Shown here: positions 8,846 to 17,541 of the stretch, piece by piece
Layout of the letters: the number at the start of each line of letters is the position of its first letter
Numbering within the stretch: the first letter of the stretch is position 1
Assembly (NCBI GenBank): GCA_023443865.1
Contig: JAEZST010000018.1
Coordinates: 124,001 to 188,000, forward strand
From: Spirochaetota bacterium
GTDB taxonomy: Bacteria > Spirochaetota > Spirochaetia > Treponematales > Treponemataceae
Length of the DNA stretch: 64,000 nt
Direction of reading: 5' to 3'
The notes under the pieces: model-generated
What the model saw: the letters and a program-made list of their open reading frames with translations, nothing else
Databases searched by the model: none
What the model was told of the DNA's origin: nothing
Program-made: the position numbers and the translations under genes

Positions 8846-9073
8846 GTGAACAACGAAATCAAGGCCCTGCGGGAAGCGCGCGGCATTACCCAGGAAGACC
8901 TGGCCGAACGCCTATCCGTTTCCCGGCAGACGGTTATTTCCCTGGAAAAGGGCCGGTATGACCCGTCCCTGCCCCTGGCTTTCGCGATCGCCCGCCTTTT
9001 TGGCACGACGATCGAGAAAGTATTCCATTACGGCGAACCGGAGCCCCATAAACCGGAAGGAGAAAGAAAATGA
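8846..9073 (+). CDS. XRE-family HTH regulator
   Basis: A 75-residue protein that is almost entirely one helix-turn-helix of the XRE/Cro type (GITQEDLAERLSVSRQTVIS, then LEKGRYDPSLPLAFAIARLF). The start is a GTG with AAAGGAGGT eleven bases upstream. It overlaps the next gene by four bases (ATGA), forming a two-gene unit with a small membrane protein, a common pairing of compact regulators with four-helix membrane proteins. Palindromic sites in its own promoter suggest autoregulation. It lacks any ligand domain, so sensing may depend on the membrane partner or on abundance. Confidence 0.88.
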   Translation: MNNEIKALREARGITQEDLAERLSVSRQTVISLEKGRYDPSLPLAFAIARLFGTTIEKVFHYGEPEPHKPEGERK

Positions 9074-9477
9074 AGAAAAAATTGGCGAAGGATATTTTGA
9101 TTCTGGTAAACGAGTGTATCGCCGGCCTGGTTCTATTGGCGCTGGTCATCGTGCTCAAGCCCGGAGCCGACTTTACACGGGGCCTCTTTATCGGCTTCGG
9201 CTCCGTCCTGATCGCGATAATCGCGTTGATCGTCGTCCGGCGGATCGCGGGCGGCAGGCGCTTCGGCGAAGTGGACGAGCGGGAAGCGAGGCTCGCCGGA
9301 AAGGCCGCCGGTATCGCTATCTTCGTTACCGTAATCGGCCTTGCGCTCTTCGTCATATTGGCCGCGTCGCTTCCGGCCGTCCGGGCCGTCAGCTCGACCG
9401 CGCTCGCGGTGACCGTCGTCCTGGTTCTCGTCGGCGTGTATCAGATCGGCGCGGCTATACTGAAGCGATTGGCTTAA
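9070..9477 (+). CDS. small four-helix membrane protein (DUF2178-like)
   Basis: A 135-residue protein with four hydrophobic segments at about residues 8-26, 36-57, 77-98 and 108-130, and a conserved-looking cytoplasmic loop FGEVDEREARLAGKAAG between helices 2 and 3. The DExE-type loop and size recall DUF2178-like proteins found beside XRE regulators. It is translationally coupled to the XRE gene upstream. The last 23 bases overlap the 3' end of the convergent LuxR-type gene. The function is unknown; a membrane sensor or partner for the regulator is possible. Confidence 0.65.
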   Translation: MKKKLAKDILILVNECIAGLVLLALVIVLKPGADFTRGLFIGFGSVLIAIIALIVVRRIAGGRRFGEVDEREARLAGKAAGIAIFVTVIGLALFVILAASLPAVRAVSSTALAVTVVLVLVGVYQIGAAILKRLA

Positions 9478-10288
9478 AGTCCTCGACCGGGGCTTCCTGG
9501 TCCGGCCGCCCGGGCGTGGCCGGATCGCGCGGCTCCTGCCGCTCCGGGAACCGTACCCTGCTGTTTTCCAGCCGGTATTGCAGTTCGCGGTAGTCGGTCA
9601 CGCCCAAGGCCTCGTACACCACCAAAAATTCCTTCTTGATCACCGAATCGGAAACGCAGAGCCCTTCCGCCACGTCGCGGATCCGCTTGCCCTCAAGGCA
9701 ACCCCGGACGCACGCGAGCTGCCGGTCGGTCAGTCCGCCCTTGGCCAGGTCGAGCACGGGCTTTTCCTGATAGAGGTTTCTCAGCGTGTCGTGAAACAGA
9801 TACAGAAAGGCGAACACGATGGCGCTGGCCAACGCGATATTCACCACCGAAATGGTAAACCGCTGCAGGCTGAACGTCCATAATTGCGAAAGGGTAACCG
9901 CCGCCAGAATCGTAAGCAGCAGCAAAATTTTCAGCGCGCGGTTAGACCGGAAAAAGCCGTCTTTCAGGAGAATCCCCAGGCCGAACACGTAAAAAAGGAA
10001 ACCGAGAATATGGCCCCCGTAATAAATGTTGATCACGCATTGCGCGATCCCGATAAACGCGAGAATGCCCGTCCGGTTCGGCTTCGCGAAAAGGACCGCG
10101 AGGAGCGCGATCGTAATGGAATCCGTTACGTGCTTCACCGTGTTCGCGTGCATGACGTTCGTCAGCTCAAGGGTCAGTATCGCGATATCCAACGCCAGGC
10201 CGATCAAGGCGATAATCCGGATCTTCACGTGAAAGGAATCCTTTCCTAAAAGGCTAAACTCTTTTCGGGCAACGGATTCATTCGCCAT
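9455..10288 (-). CDS. membrane protein with C-terminal LuxR-type HTH
   Basis: A 277-residue protein with about six hydrophobic helices in residues 20-175 and a C-terminal helix-turn-helix of the GerE/LuxR type (LTDRQLACVRGCLEGKRIRD, then VAEGLCVSDSVIKKEF). It is therefore a one-component, membrane-embedded transcription regulator, a layout seen in spirochaetes and Actinobacteria. The tail after the HTH is proline- and charge-rich. The gene ends inside the 3' end of the convergent small-membrane-protein gene, so the two mRNAs overlap in antisense by 23 bases. The signal it senses is unknown. Confidence 0.72.
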   Translation of the reverse strand: MANESVARKEFSLLGKDSFHVKIRIIALIGLALDIAILTLELTNVMHANTVKHVTDSITIALLAVLFAKPNRTGILAFIGIAQCVINIYYGGHILGFLFYVFGLGILLKDGFFRSNRALKILLLLTILAAVTLSQLWTFSLQRFTISVVNIALASAIVFAFLYLFHDTLRNLYQEKPVLDLAKGGLTDRQLACVRGCLEGKRIRDVAEGLCVSDSVIKKEFLVVYEALGVTDYRELQYRLENSRVRFPERQEPRDPATPGRPDQEAPVEDFKPIASV

Positions 10289-10496
10289 AAAACCACTGTA
10301 CCCCGCCTTATCGACAAAGGCAAGCGGTGATTTTCTTTACGCGCTTTTTTTATCATTATGGGGGGGAAGGCCTTCCCCCTGGCCCGGGCCTCCTCGCTCC
10401 GCGGTCGCGCCGGGCGCTCCCCCGTCCCTGCGGGGTCCCGGTCCGCCCCCTTCTCCGCCAAGAATCCCGCCTTCGGCGGTGCTATCATTACTATCC
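10289..10496. other. intergenic, GC-rich hairpin sequence
   Basis: This gene-free stretch contains a T-run near 10345-10351, an 18-bp perfect palindrome (GGGGGAAGGCCTTCCCCC, 10362-10379) and a very GC-rich tail to about 10460. It could be a terminator for neither or both neighbours, or one copy of a dispersed repeat; no second copy was found by eye in this window. Confidence 0.35.
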
Positions 10497-11396
10497 ATGA
10501 GAGAAACCGGAAAAGATACGCCGCCCCGCCGCGGTGAACGCTCCGCCGGCGCGGCCGCGCCCGGATTATCCGCCGTCGCCTTCCTCGCCCTCGCCCTATG
10601 CGCCTGTTCCCTTTCTACCGCGCGACCTCCTGCCCCGTACGCCCTGAACGAGGCGGTGAACGAAACCCTCAATCCCGAGGAGACCTTCACCGTCGCCGAT
10701 TCGGGCGAAACCTTCACGGTCGGCGGCGTATCCGTTACGGGCCCCTGGGGCTACGCGCGGGCCGCGAACGCGAACCGCCTGTATCCGCTATTGGTATCCG
10801 GCTTCTGGGGCGACGGGAAAAACCAATATACCGCCTCCGTAAATTCCTTCAATAAGCGGTATCCCGCCTTCGTCCTGGACTGGCAAAAGGACGGCGTAGG
10901 CGACGGCGAAGCCCTCGCGGACTGGATCGACCTCGCCGTTTCGTCCGGCTATCGCGTCGATCCTTCCCGCGTTTACCTGACCGGCTTTTCCCGTGGCGGT
11001 TCGGGCAGTTTTCCCCTGGCGAGGGGCATGGGCAATAAGGGGAAATATTTCGCCGCCATACTCCGCGTGGCCGGTCAAAGCCAATCTGACCTGGGCGACG
11101 GCATCGCGGCGAAAACCGCGCTGTGGTACCACGTCGGATTGAACGACGAACCCGCGCGCGTAAGCGTGGCCCGCGCCGCCCTCGCGAATTTCCGCGCGTA
11201 CCCTTCGTACGCGAACGCGGTCGAAGCGTCCGTCGCCGACGAAACCTGCGGCGTTCCCCGGTCCACCGTAACCCTCAGCAGGGCGGGGGAGCCGACCTTC
11301 CGCTACAGCGAATATACGGGGATGGGCCATGAATCCGGGACCTGCTACCGCGATAGGGAGCTCTTCGTATGGCTCTTCAACCGACGCCTGCGCTGA
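10497..11396 (+). CDS. lipoprotein alpha/beta-hydrolase (esterase/depolymerase-like)
   Basis: A 299-residue predicted lipoprotein. The N-terminus is charged, then has a hydrophobic segment ending in a lipobox, L34-C-A-C37. The serine-hydrolase nucleophile elbow is G163-F-S165-R-G and a likely catalytic histidine is H278 in GMGHESG, as in poly(3-hydroxyalkanoate) depolymerase or feruloyl-esterase-like lipoproteins. It would act at the outer face of a membrane on an ester substrate that I cannot name. An upstream GTG at 10479 would add six residues; the ATG at 10497 gives the more usual signal peptide. The gene is monocistronic. Confidence 0.75.
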   Translation: MRETGKDTPPRRGERSAGAAAPGLSAVAFLALALCACSLSTARPPAPYALNEAVNETLNPEETFTVADSGETFTVGGVSVTGPWGYARAANANRLYPLLVSGFWGDGKNQYTASVNSFNKRYPAFVLDWQKDGVGDGEALADWIDLAVSSGYRVDPSRVYLTGFSRGGSGSFPLARGMGNKGKYFAAILRVAGQSQSDLGDGIAAKTALWYHVGLNDEPARVSVARAALANFRAYPSYANAVEASVADETCGVPRSTVTLSRAGEPTFRYSEYTGMGHESGTCYRDRELFVWLFNRRLR

Positions 11397-11470
11397 CGGC
11401 CCCGTATCCGGGAGTCCCCTCGCGGCCTTCGCCGGCCTTATCTGAACCGCGGAAGGCTTCCCGCCCGCCG

Positions 11471-12127
11471 TCACGCGGCGAACAGTTCCTCCACGGCGTG
11501 CATGAGAACCGGCTCCACCTCGATGGAGGAAACCCGTTTCCCGCCTTCGGCGCCGGCTTTCTCCAAGTCCCTGACGGCCCCGACGATGAACCGAACCGCC
11601 GTATCGCGGGGGATCAGCCGGGTATCCACGGCGAGGTTGAAATCCTGCACTCGGTCCCGGTGGCTCCCGTACGCCGACTCGATGAATCGCTCCCGCTTCG
11701 CGTCGCTTTCCCGTACCGCGCTTTTCGCCTTGTCCCTGTCTTCAAGGCCCAACTCGTCCATAACCCGCGCGACCCGGAAATCGAACGGCGCCTGCACGCG
11801 AACGTTGATTACGTCCGCGAACCCCGCGAGCACGAGATAGCTGCCCCGTCCGACGATCACCACCCTGTCGCGGCGCGCGAGGGCGAGTATCGTCCGGTTC
11901 ATCATGCCTATGGTGATCTTCCGCTGTTCCATCATTTGCGTATCGAGCGCTTCCCAGAACGCGGGCGCGCTTTCGTATACCTTCTGAAACCCCACGAGTC
12001 CGTATTGGGCGAGCAGTTCGCCGATCGTCTTCTTGTCCGCGAACGCGTATCCAGTTTCCTCCGCGACCCTCTTCGCGATTTCCGTCCCCCCGCTGCCGAA
12101 TTCCTGCGAAAACGTAAGTACTGCCAT
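11471..12127 (-). CDS. cytidylate-kinase-like family protein
   Basis: A 218-residue P-loop protein of the cytidylate-kinase-like family (Cytidylate_kin2 type). The nucleotide-binding loop is unusual, EFGSGGTEIAKRVAEE, with G-S-G-G-T in place of a canonical GxxGxGKS/T, as is typical of this family. DRVVIVGRGSYLVL and a lid-like arginine-rich stretch follow. True CMP kinase activity is uncertain for this family. The gene is single, with GGAGGCGAAAC before the ATG acting as ribosome-binding site. Confidence 0.8.
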   Translation of the reverse strand: MAVLTFSQEFGSGGTEIAKRVAEETGYAFADKKTIGELLAQYGLVGFQKVYESAPAFWEALDTQMMEQRKITIGMMNRTILALARRDRVVIVGRGSYLVLAGFADVINVRVQAPFDFRVARVMDELGLEDRDKAKSAVRESDAKRERFIESAYGSHRDRVQDFNLAVDTRLIPRDTAVRFIVGAVRDLEKAGAEGGKRVSSIEVEPVLMHAVEELFAA

Positions 12128-12239
12128 GTTTCGCCTCCTTCATATCAGCCTCTCCTTCAAGCGTAGGACCGGAAAAAACCGCTGTCAAATCGGGAGTCGG
12201 GCGGGAAGGTACACGCGCGGTAAAAAAAAAGGCGCGCGC

Positions 12240-14573
12240 TTAGGTGAAAATTCTCGCCTCTATTTTCGGCGCGTAGGGGATCAGTACCGCGCGGTCGTCC
12301 ACGGCCCGCTCCTCGCCGTTCACGACCGCCCGGGCGATCTTGACCGGCATATTTATTTCGATCGAATCGGGGGGCGAGGGGAAATCCGATTCCATGGCGA
12401 AAAGGAGGCTCTCGGCCTCGCTGGTCAGCGTGAAACTGAGCGTCCCGAAATGGCTTGGCGCGTTCTCGGCGGCTATCACGTTGCCGATATCGAGCCACCG
12501 CTGGGGAATGACCGGGAAGAAGGAAAGGCGGCCGTCGCGTTCCATGAAAAGGAGGTTTCGTATCAGGTGCACGAGCTCGGAGCTTGCCCATCCGTGGTGA
12601 CCGTCGCCCATGCAGCCGCCGCCCGTTTCGGGGTGAATGGCCTCCGGATACGTCCAGGTACCGGTGGCGTGGTCGAGAATCCAGTCCAGTATGGGCAGGG
12701 CCAGCGCCGCTTTCTGAAGGAGATAGCATTCGGCCATCTGCGCGGTCAGGTACACGTTGTAGCCCGAATGCAGGAGCTTGTGGAAAAAGGCGCCCGATCC
12801 CATATACTGCTTGCGGATCAGGCGCAGCGTCGCCCTCATGTCTTCCCGGTCCGGCTTGAATATCTGAAGGGGGTACAGCGCCGCCGCCGTTCCGATAAGG
12901 CTGCAGTCCTTCCGCCGATAGGGCGAGGCGGGAAGATAGGCCTCCCCGAGCAGCTCCTGCGTCCGCCGGATCGACCGCTCGATGTCTTCCATGAAAAGCG
13001 CGTTTTCCCGCTCCAGCGCGTCCGCGTTCCTGCCGATCCGTCGCGAAACCTCGATAAGGTCGCGAACGCCGCCGTACGCCCAAAAATCGTCCCAATAATA
13101 GTAATTGGACGGCCCGAAATGTTCCGCCGAATACCCGGGGGGCAAGAGCCCTGCATGGAGATCGCCGTCGTCCTTCCGGTGCTTTTTCCTGGTCTTGAAT
13201 ACCCAGTCTGCGCCCTTTACCAGGCTTTGGTAATGGGCCTCGATAAAGGCCCGGTCGCGCGTGAACCGGTAATACTGGCAAACGGTCCACAGTACCTGCC
13301 CGTTCGAGTCCCACTCGCCGTTTTGCGACTCGAAATATCCGTCCGCGGTCTGTTTTTTGAAGTAGTGCTCCAGAATCCGCTTCGCGTCGGCGGTGAAGCC
13401 CAATTTTAAAAGGGCGGTCACCGAATAGGCCGCGTCCCTGAACCACATCTTGTGGTACGTGAAGGGGCCGGGCGTCACCTCCGTCTTGTCCACCAGGATA
13501 AGCACGTTGTTGAGGCTCGCCTCAAAGGCCTCGTTAATTCGGGAATCGGGGGTGCGCACCTTAATCGCCCCTTCCTTTCGCCGGGTCCATACGCCCACCG
13601 CGTCGGCTCGAACCCGGGAATAGCGCGCCCTCACCACCGGTTCGGGAACCGGTTTTCCGTTGAGGGGAATCACCGCCTTTAACGCGAAGGGCTCGTTCGC
13701 CACCACGTCGCGGGTGAACTCCGCGAAGGCGTTGCAAAGGCCGCTCGGGTCCGCGGCGGAATGCGAATCCCCGGTTCCGTCCCCTTCCGTCCGGTTAACG
13801 CGGAAGAAGGAATCCCCCGCGTCCTGGTTCGAGCAGACCACCCGGTCGGGCTTCTCGTCGAGGTACACGAAGTCCGTGCCGTTCACGCGAAAGGCGTTCT
13901 CACGCGCGAGGTACTCGATTGACGTGACGGGAATCACGCTTTCCGGATTGTACGGGCGGATCGCCAGGTAGAAGGACATGCGCGTGGTCACGTTTTCCCA
14001 GGGTTCCACGCGGTAAAAGACCTCCACGTAGGTTTCGCCGTCGGCGTCGTGCATGAGCGCCTCGGAAATAACCTTCACGTTTTTTTTGTAGAACGTGCTT
14101 TTCACCACGGGGCACCGGTTCACCAATCGCTGGTCCACGGCGTCAAGTCGGGAGGGCACGATCACGGTGCCGTCGCGCTTTACCCAGTAATCCAGCGACC
14201 AACCGTCGTACAGCGGCGTGACCAACCCCCGGGGATCAACGATCGCCTCGCGGTCCGATTGGGGGCTCGAAATGCCCGTCCAGTTCCGGTGGGTCAGGTT
14301 TATGGAAAGGTACGAGGAGGGAAGAAAGCTCTTGTCCGCCGCGTCGTATTGCTTCTCGGCCCAATAGGGCCACACCCAGTCGTTGTTGGGCTGGATCGCC
14401 ATAATGTTATAGAGCGATCGCGATAGCATATCCAGGTTCAGGGCCACGAGCTCGTCGGGAACCTCGAGTCCCTTTCCCTTTCCGAGATTATTCAGGGCCT
14501 CGAGCCGCGGCATAAAGGAATCCAGCTTATAGTGCCGCGCCACCATTCCCAAAACGTTGTCGATAATATCCAT
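12240..14573 (-). CDS. six-hairpin glycosidase-like protein
   Basis: A 777-residue protein. The C-terminal half reads as an (alpha/alpha)6 toroid: repeated helical pairs with KMWFRDAAYSVTALLKLGF, NGEWDSNGQVLWTVCQYYRF, WAYGGVRDLIEVSRRIGR and GDGHHGWASSELVHLIRNLL. The N-terminal part is beta-rich. This resembles glycogen-debranching, rhamnosidase and GH15-like catalytic domains, with acidic candidates in the WDSNGQ and MGDGHHGW loops, but I cannot assign a family. No signal peptide is seen, so it probably acts in the cytoplasm. The frame extends upstream through the 68-bp repeat; I start at the ATG at 14573 because GGGAGG lies just before it. Confidence 0.7.
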   Translation of the reverse strand: MDIIDNVLGMVARHYKLDSFMPRLEALNNLGKGKGLEVPDELVALNLDMLSRSLYNIMAIQPNNDWVWPYWAEKQYDAADKSFLPSSYLSINLTHRNWTGISSPQSDREAIVDPRGLVTPLYDGWSLDYWVKRDGTVIVPSRLDAVDQRLVNRCPVVKSTFYKKNVKVISEALMHDADGETYVEVFYRVEPWENVTTRMSFYLAIRPYNPESVIPVTSIEYLARENAFRVNGTDFVYLDEKPDRVVCSNQDAGDSFFRVNRTEGDGTGDSHSAADPSGLCNAFAEFTRDVVANEPFALKAVIPLNGKPVPEPVVRARYSRVRADAVGVWTRRKEGAIKVRTPDSRINEAFEASLNNVLILVDKTEVTPGPFTYHKMWFRDAAYSVTALLKLGFTADAKRILEHYFKKQTADGYFESQNGEWDSNGQVLWTVCQYYRFTRDRAFIEAHYQSLVKGADWVFKTRKKHRKDDGDLHAGLLPPGYSAEHFGPSNYYYWDDFWAYGGVRDLIEVSRRIGRNADALERENALFMEDIERSIRRTQELLGEAYLPASPYRRKDCSLIGTAAALYPLQIFKPDREDMRATLRLIRKQYMGSGAFFHKLLHSGYNVYLTAQMAECYLLQKAALALPILDWILDHATGTWTYPEAIHPETGGGCMGDGHHGWASSELVHLIRNLLFMERDGRLSFFPVIPQRWLDIGNVIAAENAPSHFGTLSFTLTSEAESLLFAMESDFPSPPDSIEINMPVKIARAVVNGEERAVDDRAVLIPYAPKIEARIFT

Positions 14574-14587
14574 GAGAGCCTCCCGCT

Positions 14588-14655
14588 TTCGCCACGCCTC
14601 GCTAAAAGTGTAAGCGAGCTTCGGCGGGAATGCCACGAATGAATTTGCCCGGCCG
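14588..14655. repeat. left 68-bp direct repeat flanking a decaying insert
   Basis: This segment is repeated at 19980-20047 in the same orientation with one mismatch (G at 14596 against T at 19988). It contains a short stem, CTCGCT/AGCGAG, around AAAAGTGTA. The two copies bracket about 5.3 kb of lower-GC sequence carrying pseudogenes. Confidence 0.85.
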
Positions 14656-14770
14656 CGGCTCCCGAGGCAGAAAGTAGTATTGTCGCTCGATTATGCGGAG
14701 GAAGCCAATTTCTTTTTACTATTCATAGAACCTATAAGATGCCGGTTACGGCTTAACGAATCCCGGTTAT

Positions 14771-14789
14771 TTACGGTATTGTACCGTAA
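14771..14789. promoter_or_regulatory. inverted repeat over the PAS-gene start codon
   Basis: TTACGGTATTGTACCGTAA has perfect 8-bp arms around TTG and its last base is the A of the ATG at 14789. It is a likely operator, or a hairpin that hides the start. No Shine-Dalgarno is visible in front of this ATG. Confidence 0.5.
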
Positions 14790-15193
14790 TGGAATCAATC
14801 AAGGCAGAATATGTTTCCCATTTTGGTTCGGATTTCTTTCCTAAGGCGTTTATCGCGCTTCCTTGCGGCGCGTCATATCTTCAGTTGATTATTGACGATA
14901 CCGGCACCCCTATTGATTATATAACCTTAGACGTAAATCCCGCTTTTTTGCAATTGCTGGAAACCTCAAAAGATAAGGTAATTGCCAGACGCGCGAGCGA
15001 GCAACTTTCAACTACGGAACTTCGTTACTGGCTAGACATATTCTCCCCCGTGGCGTTAGGGGAAGGAATCACCAGAACGACAATGTATGCCCATTCAAAA
15101 ATTAGGAAATTCAACGTGACCGCAATAAGTCCCCGAAAGGGTTTTTTCTGTTTGTTCTTTTCGGAGGTCACTCCAACGCGACGAAACGCCTAA
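14789..15193 (+). CDS. stand-alone PAS-domain protein
   Basis: A 134-residue protein that is one PAS fold: IDYITLDVNPAFLQLLE, the WLDIFSPVALGEG helix pair, and ISPRKGFFCLFFSEVTPTRR, which in full-length signalling proteins leads into a GGDEF or kinase domain. Here it stops directly after that point, so it is either a lone sensor domain or the truncated remnant of a PAS-GGDEF or histidine-kinase protein. It is the first gene of the repeat-flanked insert and has lower GC than the flanking chromosome. An inverted repeat covers its start. It is convergent with the XRE gene and the two ends overlap by four bases. Confidence 0.6.
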   Translation: MESIKAEYVSHFGSDFFPKAFIALPCGASYLQLIIDDTGTPIDYITLDVNPAFLQLLETSKDKVIARRASEQLSTTELRYWLDIFSPVALGEGITRTTMYAHSKIRKFNVTAISPRKGFFCLFFSEVTPTRRNA

Positions 15194-15498
15194 TCTATAC
15201 CCCATGGGTTTGAATAGTCGTTGTACGGCTTCATAAAGAACTCAGTCGATTCGACCTTTAGTACTATAGCGAGTCTTTCAATCGTCTTAGCCGACGGGAA
15301 TTTTTCTCCCCTTTCTAGAAGGGCTATATAGTTAGCCGCGACTTCGGCCTTATCGGCTAGCGTAACTTGGGTCATTTGTTCACAGACGCGAATCCGCCGT
15401 AAATTTTTCCCAAATACGATTTTGATATTTTCAATAACCATGGCTATAAGAATATGTCCTATTCGCTGCGGCGACAATCGCTTTTTGTTATTATGCAT
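15190..15498 (-). CDS. XRE-family HTH regulator
   Basis: A 102-residue protein with a central Cro/C1-type helix-turn-helix: FGKNLRRIRVCEQMTQVTLA followed by the recognition region EVAANYIALLERGEKFPS. The frame starts at MHNNKKRL, preceded by GAGGA six bases upstream; a later methionine (residue 20, before VIENIKIV) would give a more typical length but has no ribosome-binding site. It could bind the nearby inverted repeat at 14771-14789, but this is a guess. It looks intact, unlike its rightward neighbours. Confidence 0.75.
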   Translation of the reverse strand: MHNNKKRLSPQRIGHILIAMVIENIKIVFGKNLRRIRVCEQMTQVTLADKAEVAANYIALLERGEKFPSAKTIERLAIVLKVESTEFFMKPYNDYSNPWGID

Positions 15499-15612
15499 AC
15501 GTTTCCTCGTAAGAATTCATTCTATAACTATAACCAATCGAATTTGACATATAACTAATAGTGATTAATGCTGACAGTATCAATAAAGTTAAAAATATTC
15601 TGAGGAGTTCGT

Positions 15613-15807
15613 ATGAACGACAACAACGCGGTCCCGTGGTTTCATTCTGTTTCGGTATCTTTCGATCAAGACCCAAAAATTCTAAAAGAGTAATTCGCTA
15701 AAGAATTAAATCCTCACCGGAATCAGTATCGCAACGCGCTCTCAGCGGTAACAGTCACCAACGAAGAAATTCGAATGATTGTTTTTATCCCTATGGAAAA
15801 CGCTTGA
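15613..15807 (+). pseudogene. small unidentified gene with an in-frame TAA
   Basis: A good ribosome-binding site (GAGGAG) precedes an ATG at 15613. The frame reads MNDNNAVPWFHSVSVSF onward to codon 26, hits TAA at 15691-15693, and then stays open in the same frame (FAKELNPHRNQYRNAL onward) to a TGA at 15805-15807. Together this would be a 64-residue protein interrupted by one nonsense codon. I do not recognise it. The pattern matches the decay of the neighbouring chemoreceptor gene. Confidence 0.5.
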
Positions 15808-15872
15808 AATAGGGGCGATCGCATCGTGCATTCGCCTGATCAAGCAAAGATTATTTTTTACGAGGTATACGC

Positions 15873-17539
15873 ATGAAATTACGCACAACGCTATTAGTCG
15901 GTTTTTCCGTCGTAGCCGTCATGTCGTTAGTGGTAGGGATCATAGGCATGAAGAATATGTTCACTATCAATCAAACCAGCACGGTGATGTATGATCGGGA
16001 GTTACAGGCAATTTCGTTGATTAAAGAGGCAAATATCTATTTGCTCTACGCAGATCGCGCAGAAAAGTAGTTTTTACTCGCGGACACGGCGGAATACCGG
16101 CAAAGCCAATATGAAAGTTGGAAGAAGTACGTTGCCGAAGCCGAACGTCTCCTCAAACAGGCAGAACCGAAGTTCTATACCGATGAGGGGAAAGAAATTT
16201 ATAAAAGCATGTTTGTATACTTTAATGAGTGGGAACCTATCGCTGAAAAGTTTTTTCTCTCGGAAGCGATAATGCACTCATAATACGCGATGATTCACAT
16301 GACCTGTCGTTTGGGGAAGCCCGGGACCGATTTGACCTCTTTGATAAGAGCGTGACCGATGCCTCGCTTAAGATGGAGAGCAACGCGAAAGATCTCGATG
16401 AAACGGGCAATGCGTTATATAAAACAAGCGTCGTACTTCAAATAATCGTAATCTCCTTATCGCTCGTTCTCGGGCTTTTAATCGGAATCGTAATTTCAAA
16501 TTCCGTATTAAAAACCGTTGGCGGCGAACCGTCTGACATCGCGGCAGTCGCGAACGAAGTCGCCTCCGGGAATCTACTGGTCAATACGGCCGACGCGGAG
16601 AATAAAACGGGTATCCTTAACGCCCTTCTTCGTATGGTTATACGATTACGGGAAGTAATCCAGTCCATGTCTGCGGCGGCCGATCAAGTATCCTCGGGAA
16701 GCCAGCAACTGAGCGGTACCTCGCAAAGCATTGCGCCAGGCGCCAGCGAACAGGCGTCTTCCGTCGTCGAGATTTCCGCCTCAATGGAACAAATGACGTC
16801 AAACATAAAACAGAACGCGGAGAACGCCCAGATAACCGAAAAAATCGCGCAAAAATCCGCGCTTGACGCCGAAACCGGCGGGGAAGCGGTCTCCAAAACG
16901 GTCGAGGCAATGAAATTAATCGCGGTAAAAACTTCCATTATCGAAGAAATCGCCCGCTCAACGAATATGCTTGCGCTCAATGCCTCGATAGAAGCCGCCC
17001 GCGCCGGGGAATACGGAAAAGGATTCGCCGTCGTCGCCTCTGAGGTAGGGAAGCTCGCGGAGCGTAGCCAAAAGGAGGCTGGAGAGATCAGTAAGCTCTC
17101 GAGCGAAAGCGTGATGATCGCCGAAAATGCCGGAAATACCATCAAACAAATAATACCGGATATTAAGCGTACCGCTGAGCTTGTTCAGGACATCAGCGCC
17201 GCAAGCGTTGAACAGAATTTAGGCGCGGAACAGATAAACTCGGCAATCGTTCAGCTCGAGAGCGTCGTCCAGCAGAATTCTACGAACGCGGAAGAATCCG
17301 CGTCTATGTCCGAAGAGCTTGCGTCCCAAGCCGAGGAGATGATCTCTTCTATCGGTTTCTTTAAAATTGATTCAAGTCGAGCAAAGCCGGAACTTGAGAA
17401 AAAGGCGCCGCAGAGCAATATCGTTCCCTCAAAGAATCCTTCGAAAGAACTTCCGGGGAGCTATAAGAATAATAAAAATGGCAAGGGTATAGACTACGTG
17501 TTGGACGATGATCTTGATGCCAACTTTAAGGACTTCTAA
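15873..17539 (+). pseudogene. methyl-accepting chemotaxis protein, broken by a stop and a frameshift
   Basis: The N-terminus starts with a membrane segment (TTLLVGFSVVAVMSLVVGII) and a 4-helix-bundle sensor. An in-frame TAG at 16068-16070 interrupts it, and the frame resumes with FLLADTAEYRQSQYESW. A one-base shift near a T6 run (16251-16256) then moves the reading into the frame open from about 16268 ([20 protein letters not shown]). The rest is continuous: a second membrane segment ([20 protein letters not shown]), a short HAMP-like part, and a well-conserved signalling hairpin ([20 protein letters not shown], then [19 protein letters not shown]). Two independent lesions make this a pseudogene, although the cytoplasmic half could still be translated from 16352. 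It lies three bases before cheW. Confidence 0.8.
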
Positions 17540-17541
17540 AC

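Noticed and set aside
12033..13446. Long frames on both strands within the glycosidase-like gene (458 and 429 residues)
   Set aside because: Low-complexity, Arg/Pro/Gly-rich translations opposite or out of frame with a well-supported gene.
15491..15676. 61-residue minus-strand frame with a hydrophobic stretch
   Set aside because: It overlaps the better-supported small pseudogene on the plus strand, has no ribosome-binding site and covers the XRE promoter.
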